Below are positions 25,255 through 35,997 of a stretch of DNA of 64,000 nt, in pieces. A program made the translations under genes and the position numbers. How positions within the stretch are numbered: position 1 is the stretch's first letter; each line of letters begins with the position of its first letter. The DNA comes from Spirodela intermedia. Its lineage: Eukaryota; Streptophyta; Magnoliopsida; Alismatales; Araceae. A model generated the notes under the pieces. The model made no database searches, was not told where the DNA came from, and saw nothing but the letters and a program-made list of their open reading frames with translations. The stretch is taken from assembly GCA_902729315.2 (NCBI GenBank), contig LR746272.1, forward strand, positions 9,170,327 through 9,234,326. The letters are read 5' to 3'.

Positions 25255-25282
<28 letters not shown>
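25255..25282. repeat. (GA)n microsatellite
   Basis: GA run of about 28 nt, preceded by a TATATG/CACACA-rich segment at 25217-25252. Confidence 0.9.
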
Positions 25283-25284
<2 letters not shown>

Positions 25285-26871
25285 CCTATAATTATGGTCG
25301 TTGTAGAGCCAGGTGCCGATCAAAACGGGGGCTTCATCTGAACTAAGACTTGGGCAGCGATGGCCAACTCAGGATCCGAGTTTATTCGGGTAACGTGGCT
25401 CCAAGTGAGGGGGTATAGTTCTTCTGTATTGGAATTTTCACTGTTAATCAAATTTTCCTAATTGAAAAAACAGAAAATATTATCTACGATCAAAATGCCA
25501 TGGGGTAAGGGGAAGAAGTACAGACGCTGCATGTTTACGACGAAGCCTAGCTTTTACTGGAACAGAAAGCAGCTGGATTGGCCATAGGAAGAAAACAGAA
25601 ACTCCCATATTCATGAGGGTTCCAGCCTGCGCTTCAACTTCTTAACTCTTTTGTGTGGACCCTCTTGCGCCCCAAAGCTTCCTAAGCTGGACCCATACAC
25701 GCAATCTTCTTGTTAAATGTTTTTTACCCGTAAAATGCGATTGAGAATTCTAACAGACGTACGTGACATTTAAAAATGTGAGACCTTCATGGCACTCGAC
25801 CTTCATCACCCAAACACCCTGACTATTCTTGCTCACCGCGGAAGACCACCGACAACCTTATGCTATCAATGTCACACCTATTCATAATCATCTGTTGCCA
25901 TCAACGCACAATTTCATGTTGTTGACTATCACGACGATCTTCCAACTACCTCATATGGTCACATGAGCTATTAATGCAAATATGTTGATTCTATAATTAT
26001 GACTTGATGCCAAAAAATAAATATTTTTTTAATATCTCTGATACTTAATTTCATCAGGCAACAAATTTATCTGACGTTGAGACTTCATCCTCGTACTCAT
26101 TCAATCGTAGCCGTTGGCATCATCTTTACTTGTGAGAAGTAGCAACATGATGGGTCTGGCCTGTGTATGTGCTCGGGGCCAAACATAAGCCCGAAAATGT
26201 ACCTCGGGCCACACATGTACTGATACCATGTCCAGCCCGATCGTCCCTCTATTCGCCATCGAACAGAGATAAATGAAGTCAGTCAACCATGCGTGTAAAG
26301 AAAGACATAGCAGTGAGAATGGACTCTGGGAACATGTCGAGACTCGGGCCGGCTTATTTTCTCGCTCTACATGATTTTGGAAGTCCAGGTAAATTACCGA
26401 GTTCGAGTCAGAGTGAACTCTGAACGTACCGACGATTTTAAATTAGTCTGGCAAATGCACCATTTAGTGCACAGTGAAACGATTCGTGCTGACACACTTG
26501 ACCTCACCAGCCCAAAGATCTCGATGGATGCAGATATGGGAGGTGACATTCTTTCATTCATTACAGTGTCTTGTTCCTTGCTATCACTAAATGCTGCGAC
26601 AGAGGAGTAGTTGGAGGTCCTTAAAAGCGACCAGCCAGGCTGGTCTTCATGCCGGGGATTTATTTCTGTTATTTCCCGGCCATCGAACGGTGGCGTACAG
26701 TCCGCGAGGCCCCATGCACGTATCCAAGTTACATTAATGATGCCCTTTGGCCTGTTGACCGCCGGCCGCTGCCTGCTGGAGAACAGCTGTGTACTCCGCT
26801 TACCGTTCCTTCGTCATCTACGACCACTATGTTCCCTTGATGAGGAGGGTTGTTTAGTACGTCTATCTTTA

Positions 26872-27640
26872 TTATTGAGTAGATCTCCTTTTCGCGAGAT
26901 CTAACGTAGAGTAATGGATCATACGCCGCCAAACATTTCTAAATGACCAGTTAATGAGCTGGTCCAGCAGAATATATATGTACCCAACTAACCGTACATT
27001 GCTGGTTGGCCATATAATTCTCTATTTAAGTTCACTAATGTCCGTAATCAGGGGTGACAATGAGATGGTTATGCCCATCAATACCAGATAATGGTCACCG
27101 CGGTCTCTAGATTAAGGAGAATATTGGGCACTTTTGTGCTCGATTACTGGGTAGATCTCTCATTAGATCTTGTATAGAATAATGTGGTCATACCTGGCCA
27201 ATGATTTTTAAAATTGCTTTGTTAATCTACCCTACGAACAATAGTTTTCAGGTATCCAAATTGGCGTTTGTTTGAGAGCACCATAGTGTCCAGATTTAGG
27301 GGTGAGAATGAGATGGGGGAATCCACAGCTTGGTCTAAGTTTATTCATTCCGACTAGGGCATCAGGGACAGATGTTTGATTCCCATGACCCCACTGTGGG
27401 TGATATGAAGGAAGTTGATGCTCTATTATTGAGTAAAATTACTTTTCATGAGGTGATATGTGTACTCGGTCACAATATCTAAACTAGCCTATTAACCTGC
27501 TTTTCCAGCCTGATGATTTTCAAAATATTGATCCAAATGGATGGGCTAAGGCCTATAAGATGGGGTGACAATAAGATGGGTTGATCTAAATTTTGGTTCA
27601 CTTTATCTTTTCAATTATAGGGAGTAAAAATCAGGCATTG
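26872..27640 (+). repeat. Degenerate tandem repeat, three units of about 280 bp
   Basis: Unit starts are recognisable as ttattgagtagatctccttt at 26872, a related attactgggtagatctct at about 27143 and ttattgagtaaaattacttt at about 27428. Each unit carries, about 185 bp further on, a version of aggggtgacaatgagatgg (near 27050, 27298 and 27563). Divergence between units is high. A partial unit may precede the first. Coding potential is not evident and the family is unknown. Confidence 0.6.
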
Positions 27641-29998
27641 TAAAAAAATACGAGTCTGGCTTATTCTTATTCGAATCAAAGCCTAAGTTTCAATAAAATC
27701 TGACCTACAAACTCGAAAGTCTTGTTTTGTTGAGACAAGGAAGAGGGGCTATGCATCTGACGAAGTTCAGACGTCATCTAGGCCTTGACTAAAGCGCAAA
27801 AATTGCCATTTTGTCTCTATAGTGCATAGGTTGATAACGTGGGCTCATTCAACTCGAAACCCATTACTACACTTAGCGAGTAAAGTTTATAATATTTTCA
27901 TAGACTTTGTCTAATGATTAGAAATCAAAGAAAAAATGGGCGGGCAAGGACCAAATTCCCATACACACATCTTGTCGTCGCACTACGGTTCCACCTATCC
28001 ACAAGCCATTCTGACTACGCCCAGTGAAAAAGTTTCTTATTGGGTCTCAGCCTTGTCAAAGTGAGGGGACAAGGTAACTTGGGATAGTGAGAGTTTCTTC
28101 GAGTCAACTTTAGCTGATTCAGGCCGACCCAATCTCTACACGTTGGGCTGCGTTCTGTGGAGCCTAGCTGCCGTCCCGGTCCAGGTTCAGAGAACTACCT
28201 CGTCTGGGCCCAGCCCAGTCCAGCTCTTGCCGAACCCAGTCCAGCTCTCCCTCTCCCCAAGCCTACGTGGTATGTGACCAGTGGTTTTCCAGAACGTTGT
28301 GAAACCGGGATGCCACGTTGAAAGGGCTGATGCCTTCTATGGGCCGGGCCAGGCCTGGCTCGCGGTCCAATTTATACCAAAAATAAGCTGCCAGGCCCAG
28401 CCCACTGATTCGTCATCACCAAGGCCAGTTTGAAATGAGCATTGGACTAGACATTTATGCATTTAAGCCCGAATCCAGCACTGCGACGGTTGCCTAATAT
28501 CACGCAGGGCTGTCTATCATTCCCCAATATCATCATCTAATTCTGATCCCTGTCTGAAATGGGGTCCCAATATCCCGTCAAAGATGCTCAGAAAATCTGT
28601 AGATTCTAAAATATCTCCTTTTGATTAATATTGTTAGAGTTGGAACTCTGAATTCTAGCCAGGATCGTTCAAGTCGAATCTGGCCTGCAAGTTCTTCGAC
28701 TGCGAGGTGCCCCTGGGGCCGAATCAGATCCGATTACACCTGGGTTCTCTCTTTCTTGTCCGGGGCTCGGCACTGTCCAGCCGTGGCATCTTTCTTTAGT
28801 ATTGTTTTCCTCCAAAGAGGAAAGGAGGCCAAGCACAAGGAACGCATCTGATACGACGCGAAATCCCCGCAGAATTAACTATTCCCTAGCGCAGGTATTT
28901 CTTCATCTGTTCTACTGCACCCCTCGCTCCCCTTCCATCGCGGGGAGGTCCCACTGGACCCTTCTTATGCCGCCCTCGAACGAGGAAGTCTTCGCTATCG
29001 AGACGCATCTTCTCTGAAATCAGCGGAAGCCGTCGTCACCACAAATCTAGAGCACCGGAGACGTCGTGATCATCTGGGTTATTCAAAACACCCCCATAAG
29101 AGACCCCCATCGCATCCTCTTCCAAGGGCTCTGTCGTCATAAGGCTCATGTTTCTCGCCGGATAGAATCGACAACAGGTTTACCATCTGCGTCGCTCTCA
29201 GAAAATTTTAGGGAAGAACGACCGAGGAGACACGTTGATCCTCAGAGTCATCTCGCCGGCGTCGTGATCCAATGCCAGCTGGGCACAAATACGAGTTCCG
29301 ACATATACTATAAATCGGCAGATTTATGAAGAATAATTGTCTGGACATGACCTCTCTCTCTCTCTCTCTCTCTCGCTCTCTCCAACTAGCATAAAAGAAC
29401 CTACTCTGGATGGGGATTGACAGGGTGGATTCGCTTAAAGATTTGATCACCATTCGTGTCTCCAAGGAGTTATCCAGGATTTCCATCAGTCATGTACAGT
29501 GAATGATCACAATTTTCAAATTTTGAATCAGGCTGGCTGCAGAATAATCGCCTGCTAAGTTAATCATTCGTTACCATATTTCCCTTGATGAGGACGATAT
29601 GTCAATAGTGTGGCCAAATCAAATGGTCATCGTTTGATCAACGACGAACAGGGTACGGTGTGGCTGTTGTCTCTATTGGGAGGATCTGATAAGGAAATAA
29701 ATCTTAGTGGAAGAGGCTTGGAAAAGGAAATGGCATAGCTGATAAGGTGTAGGAGGGTTGCCACCTTTCGCAGCGTCACAGGGGGAAGCACCGGATTGAT
29801 CCTTGACCATAATCACTGGTGGCCGTTGGGTCCCCGGTTCCCCGCCGCTTAACGGATTCTCACGCCGGCGAGGCCCAAACGCGTTCACACACCTTGGCTG
29901 GCGCCATTAACACAGGCGGATATGCCGCCTCCGCCCGCCATGTCCATCTCCAGCTCATCAGTCCCTTCGCTCAACGGTACCTTAAGACCATTTTCACC

Positions 29999-30006
29999 TA
30001 TATAAG
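29999..30006 (+). promoter_or_regulatory. Putative TATA box of ENODL gene
   Basis: TATATAAG 112 nt upstream of the ATG at 30111, followed by a C/T-rich leader with tctttctctctct. Position and motif fit a core promoter. Confidence 0.6.
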
Positions 30007-30110
30007 CACCCCCCTGACATTCTTCACACCTAAGACGGGAATCCCTCTCTTTCTCTCTCTAGGATCCCCCCCCCCGCCTGGTCGTCTGCAGTCTCCCCTG
30101 CTAGAGAGAG

Positions 30111-31079
30111 ATGGAGAGTAGGGTGTCGATGACGAGCTTCGCGGTTATGGCTGTCGTGATGCTAGCGGCGGGTTCTTCGGAGGGATACGATTTTTACGTG
30201 GGGGGGAAAAACGGTTGGGTGCAGAGCCCCTCGGAGAGCTTCAACAGTTGGGCCGAGAGGAACAGATTCCAGGTCAATGACAGCCTTGGTAAGCCGGATC
30301 CCCTCCAAAATCCTTATTTTCTGATCGTCATGACGGGAGTTTTGATGTTGTTCCCTTCTCGGTTCGCAGTGTTCAGCTACAAGGGGGGAGAGGACTCGGT
30401 GTTGGTTGTGACTGAGGCAGACTACCAGTCGTGCACGACGGCCAATCCGATCGAAAGGCACAACAGCGGCCACACGGTTTTCAAGTTTGGTAGGTCGGGC
30501 CCCTCCTTCTTCATCAGCGGCGTCCCTGGGAGGTGCCAGAAAGGCCAGAAGCTGATCGTAGTTGTCCTATCTCTCCGCAGCCCCAACATCACGCCCTCTC
30601 CCACCGCCTCCCCCAACCCTTCGCCAGCCCCGCGATCGGCTCCCACGCCTTCTCCCTCTCCTACACCTTCGCCTGCCGCGGTTCCTACGTCCTCTCCGAC
30701 CTCGGCTCCCACAACTTCCTCCGCCGCTGTTCCTACGTCCTCCCCGACCGCGGCCCCGAGCCCTTCCCCGGCCGCAGCGCCTACGCCCTCCTCGTTTCCG
30801 GCTCCTATGGCTTCCCCGTCCGCAGCACCTCTACCTTCTCCATCGGCAGCGCCCTCGCCTTCCAAGTTCCAGCCGTCTCCTGATCTGTCACCTTCCCCGT
30901 CTCCATCGCCAACACACCCTGAGAATGTCTCCTCCCCATCCCCTGCGCCCGTCGAGTCGCCGGCGTCGGGGCCGCTCTCCTCTGCCCCGGGGTCGTCTCC
31001 TTCAGCGTCCTCTTACACCTACGCATCTTTCTGGACGGTGGCCGCGGTTCTTTGTGTGGGACGGCTGCTCGCATTGTAG
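30111..31079 (+). CDS. Early nodulin-like (phytocyanin-like) arabinogalactan protein
   Basis: GPI-anchored, secreted protein of the ENODL class. Exons 30111-30288 and 30370-31079 (phase 1) give 295 residues; the junction makes NDSLVFSYKGG, typical of this fold. Residues 1-25 are a signal peptide (cleavage after SEG). The plastocyanin-like domain follows: YDFYVGGKNGW, FNSWAERNRFQVNDSL, the YQSC...RHNSG.TVF block and FFISGVPGRCQKGQKL, with the Cys pair of the family disulphide. The usual His in the first copper-ligand position (after FSY) is absent, as in ENODLs, so copper binding is unlikely. Then a long Pro/Ser/Ala/Thr region with many AP, SP and TP pairs, suited to arabinogalactan glycosylation, and a hydrophobic C-terminus (FWTVAAVLCVGRLLAL) fitting a GPI signal. 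The 81-nt intron has no stop, so retention would add 27 residues. Confidence 0.92.
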   Translation: MESRVSMTSFAVMAVVMLAAGSSEGYDFYVGGKNGWVQSPSESFNSWAERNRFQVNDSLGKPDPLQNPYFLIVMTGVLMLFPSRFAVFSYKGGEDSVLVVTEADYQSCTTANPIERHNSGHTVFKFGRSGPSFFISGVPGRCQKGQKLIVVVLSLRSPNITPSPTASPNPSPAPRSAPTPSPSPTPSPAAVPTSSPTSAPTTSSAAVPTSSPTAAPSPSPAAAPTPSSFPAPMASPSAAPLPSPSAAPSPSKFQPSPDLSPSPSPSPTHPENVSSPSPAPVESPASGPLSSAPGSSPSASSYTYASFWTVAAVLCVGRLLAL

Positions 31080-31226
31080 GAGAAGTCTCACCGTGCTAAG
31101 GACGAGAACCTATCAAACTATTGTTCACACAAGAATCAAGGGACTATTTTTCACAGATTTTGTCCGTTTAATCATTAATTCCTAGACAAGACATTTCTCT
31201 CATTCCTAATTTATTTCGTTCGTTGG

Positions 31227-31230
<4 letters not shown>

Positions 31231-31265
<35 letters not shown>
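31231..31265. repeat. (GA)n microsatellite, ENODL 3' flank
   Basis: Perfect GA run of about 35 nt, 150 nt after the ENODL stop codon; it may fall inside the 3' untranslated region. Confidence 0.9.
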
Positions 31266-31270
<5 letters not shown>

Positions 31271-34200
31271 TATGTCTACGCGAGTGTTCGCATTGTTGAT
31301 GGTTATTCCGCGGTTTTTGTCGCAGGCCATTCGTAATTTATAACTCATACAAGAAAACAACCTGACCATGAGGAAATAGGCCAAGAATCTCAGCACGTTA
31401 AACCCCTTAACAAATCCATAGGGGTTCATGAGAGAACGGGCCAAGAATTAGCGCACGTCTGTCCATTATCAAGTCCAAAGTCCCATTCCGATCGCTTTGA
31501 CCATCTCGTCATGTGGGGCCGTGTTTCACTACATTATTGGTTGGACAGAGCTCTACTTAACACAATCTTTAATGTTATTTAATTACATATATTTACATAT
31601 ATCTATTTACTGGAATCCAGTGCATTTTTATCAAAATGGATAGCCTTTTGGATTTCTGAACATACTTGTGATATGGTTGATGTAAAACTGAAGCTAGACA
31701 TTTAAAGAAATATGTCTTTAATGTAGATATCATTCTCCACCTAAGATAAAACTGGACAAATTTGTGTAAATCTCATAGATGTCAACTAAGCACTACACAA
31801 AATCAGAACAAGAGAGCTGTCATCAAAATTGAGAAAATGAAAAAAATATTTTCAATTTGTTGTTTAACTCAAATTCAAACTATATGCTCATTTTGAAATA
31901 GAAATAATTAAAAATTTCACTTCATACCCCACATTTACTCACCAAATTATTGATATTGGTTTAAATGTCATATGGAATATCAATCCAAGGATTCTGTCCT
32001 TAAGTGAGGATTGAATGAGAGAGAGACGAGAGAAAAGGAGGTGTTAGACCAAAAGTCCAATATAGACATGAAGTAAGAATGAAGAAAGAGATCAACACAC
32101 AACAAGACTACTATTAGAAAGATTCACGTGGTTTGGAGGTCAGCCTCTTACATCTATGGGTGACAATGAAAGCTCCACTAGATGAAAAACAAGAATACAT
32201 AAGTAATCTCACTAAAACCCTAATGAATAGATCCCTGATCTTGACCCTCAAAGCACTCACTAAGAACTTAAAGAATAGATCCCTAATATTGATCCTCTAA
32301 ACACTCACCACCCAAAAAGAGATTCCCCCTTGGAACCCCTTCTAAGCTCTATCTAATGAGATGCTATGAGGATGACCCAAATGGGAGGAGATACCCTTTA
32401 TTTATAGGCACATGAAGCCTCCTTGAGAAATATAAATGAACCTCGGAAAATGTGCATTTATTCATTTCAACATTTCCTCCTCTGTCCATGAAATGGTTTG
32501 GTGATTCTCAAACCATTCTATTCATCTCAATCTGTCCATGATTGGGTGGTTTCATCCATGAGAATAAGTTCGAGAATGAATTACTTTTGCCTCAAAGACA
32601 AAAGCTCTCCTCCCTCCTAAATTAAATATAAGCATATGTGCTATATGAATAGATGAGTGACTTGACTTAATCATTGTATAATAAATCACATAAAATTTAA
32701 ATTTCTAAAATTAGAAAATACTAATTTTTATATTTTTAGAAATATTTTTTATAATTTGTAGACTAAATGATGAAGATAAAATATATTTAAAAATTTGTGA
32801 AAAAAGAAAATTTGGGTGTGAATGTCAAGATGATGTTAATACCCTTAACAAATGTGATTTGGGTAGAAACAAAGTTCCGCGTGATGATTCTTATGTAAAC
32901 GATTACAAATGATTTAATTGATTGAATTTAGATATGTAGAAATCATAACAATCATAATTAAATGAAGAAGATTTTCAAAGCTTGAAGTCACACAAAATCT
33001 CACTAAATTAAGTAAAAAATAAATTTAAAATATGAAAGTCAAAGTAAAAATATTAATAAAATGAGTCGATAGAGTAAAAATACAATGACTTTTAGATTTT
33101 TGACAATTATCACTTGGTGGAAATAAGTTAGATGGATGTGAAGCGCAACAAGAAAAAGCTCTTCATCACATCTAGTACGCTTTGAAGAGGTGATGACTTG
33201 TCTCTTAGTAGATTATCTTTGTTTATGATGGTTTGTTTATCAAACAATTGGTGATGATTTTTTTAATAAAATCATGATCTTTTTATCTAGAATCATTCAA
33301 TAGTTGGTAATGATACTCTGTGAATTGCATTGATGATATTTTTATTTATAATTGAGTGATTTTGATAGCTTAATCATTAACTGACACTATGTATGAAAAT
33401 CACAATTTAATAATGCAAAATAAGGGCTAGAATAGATCTTCTTAAAAAGAGCTACATATTAATATTTAAAGTTGATTTAAATTAGAATATTGATGGGTTA
33501 ATATTCAGATGATCTCACAATTTTAAAAAAATTAGGATCATTAATTACTTATTAAGTTATCTAATTTAAAGAATCAAACAAGGCTTTTCAACTAGGATTA
33601 TGACCATCAATCTTTCACACAAGGGTGACTATCTTATGAATCTCACAAATTCTAAGAGCAACGATTTAAGAACAATGACCAACTTCACAAGTAATGTAAA
33701 AATCAACACACTTTTGTAATAGAGATTTTTGATATCTTGAAGATTCTTGTTGGTTTGAGTTCTATGAACTTTGTTAGCGACTTTCCAAGATTCAGATTGA
33801 GTGGTTTACACCAAAGAGTGGATTGGTATGGTTTGAAGTGAATGGATTGTTTGGAGCGGAGGTTATAAATAAGGTCCATAAGAGGTGAAATAATAAAATA
33901 ATGATGAAAAGAAAAGAAAAGGTGGAGAGAGAAAAGGGGGCAGAATGAGAGGGCGTTGGTGGGAGAGAGAGAGAAAATGAGGGGGGTATGTGGTGATGAC
34001 GGGAGAGAGAAGAAAGAGGGTTCTCGTGAGGATGAGAAGTACTTTCATTGGTTTCCATATCTTGTTATTCTATAAAGACTATATCTCTTACATGACCAAC
34101 TAACACTTAGAAGTCTCATATGAACCAACAAGCTCTTTATAAGAATATGATTATGTCTCGTCAACTTCACCTATAATGGATAGAGCAAATACTACCATGC

Positions 34201-35997
34201 GAGAATAATTATTAGAAGGTTTAGTTGTCCTTCACTACCTATTTGTACAATATTAGATTGCCTTTGAGAGACTTACTATGTTACAATATTCTATGGCATA
34301 TCTTCTTGAGGTTTCACTATATCCTCTTACATTATATTTCCTTTTATGAGCTTCACCTCTAGGTCTCATTACCTACTACTAACTTGATCACCATCATATG
34401 TTGTTAAATTCTCTCCTACCTAGCACATCACAAACTCATCAAAAGTCACAAGGATAGAAGCTCTCCTCACTCTTGCATTAAATGTAGGCATTTAATGTGC
34501 TGCTTGAAACAAAGGGCCACATTAAATAACAAGAAGGATGACATTAATTATCTTCCCCTATGGATTCTTCCATTTTCCCACATTACATGCCGTACCCCTC
34601 TAAATTATATGTTCTTATAGATTGCTCCTTGTTTCTGCATGGTTATGGATTAGGCTCAATAAACACATTTACTTTCATAAGGGATATCTTGATGAAATGG
34701 ACTCTTAATACTCTTTGATATTTATCTAAACTTGGTTCAAGTGAGTGCAATTGGCCCATAGAATCCTCAACTATGTGTTGAGTGAGACTAGGGCATCTGT
34801 AGATAACAAGATACAAGGAACATTTGTTGATGGAACATACTCACTACCAAGCTTTGAGTTAAGCAAAATTGTAGTCCTAGCATAGCTTGTCCACTTTGAG
34901 TTATGTTAGATCATGCTAAGTAGATTTGATTGAATTTCCAGGCTATCTTTGCGATTGACAATGCAAGATAAGTTGTAATAATTTTTGCAAAACTCTACCA
35001 AGATTCATCCCCCAACTACTTTTTTAGGGATCAGAAAAGCAATCAAGCACTAGTTAAATTTCATATCTAATTTATGCAATAAGCATCTTGTATACTTTTT
35101 AATGTTACTCATTCATTTGATTCAGATGTAGAAGACTTTAGCAATTTTTATTCTTTAATAAAAAATGAGTGGCAAATCACATGTTCACATTAATTAGATA
35201 CTAATAATTATAATATATATTTTTTCTTGCTATTAATTTTTAGTTTTGAAATCAATTTCTTTATTTGATCCTAACCCAACTCCCCACTTTTTGGTATCAT
35301 ATTTAGAAATTCTTGTATTCATGGTCAATGATGATAGATAAATAGTGCTAGAACAACTATGAAGTAGTTTCTAAAAAGAAGGCAAGTAGGCTTCTAGATC
35401 ATATTTTAGAATATCTTTATCTTATCAGCACATTAGAGTTACCACAAATGACAACCCCTAGAAGTAATGATTGTTACCTCTTTGAACCATGCACCACAAG
35501 TCTAATTGGGATTGTTAGCCAAAAACAATAAGGAGATATCTTGTTCATCGATCAATGTTGTGAATATCTCATAGCATTAGAGCAGATTATGTTAGTATGG
35601 ATTGAAAGATACCTCTACATGTATGTTAGGATGATGAAGTTCATGTCCTCAACAACCTAGTAAAGGGGGTTGATGATTCTAGGCTTCACTTGGGACCAAA
35701 GATTTCAGAAATACCTTTCATGTATTTAGATCTTTACATTATACAATAAATAACAAGCTATTTTTTAGTTAATATATTAACATATTTTTAGACATTTTTA
35801 GTCAATATATAGACTACACACCATGATTATTGCCAACATATAATGGAGAGCAAAAATGTAAGAAAAATGACATCATAGTATGCCTGAAGTTTGTGTGAAA
35901 AACCTTTACATATGGAAAATCATGAGAGAGAAATGATAACTCATTAATAAAATTAACATCAAGGTAGCACCAAGATTCCTTCCTCCAAAAAAAAATT
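31266..35997. other. AT-rich repeat block
   Basis: No gene. AT-rich with dispersed-repeat text. attcacgtggtttggaggtc near 32120 resembles the ACGTGGTTCGG-type segment common in plant retroelement LTRs. 32607-32650 and 34457-34505 share the string aagctctcctc followed by similar sequence, in direct orientation, suggesting related LTR pieces. Repeat copy B lies at 32660-33420. Purine-rich runs occur near 33900-34010. Confidence 0.5.
32660..33420 (-). repeat. Dispersed repeat, copy B (inverted partner of 700-1940)
   Basis: Its reverse complement is collinear with copy A: shared landmarks are near 33400 (attaaattgtgattttc), 33280-33295 (gattctagataaaaa), 33162-33190, 33085 and 32715. It lacks most of the duplicated segments of copy A and is therefore shorter. 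Confidence 0.65.

Larger units (their letters stand above)
23539..29998. other. Intergenic between PDF1 and ENODL genes
   Basis: A 6.4-kb head-to-head interval with no supported gene. It contains the PDF1 promoter, a (GA)n tract (25255-25282), a degenerate tandem repeat (26.87-27.64 kb), a CT tract at 29351-29374 and the ENODL promoter. Open frames (24365-24628 with a true ATG, 26611-26904, 28621-29017, 29208-29486 and others) have no family signature and are not called. Confidence 0.5.
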
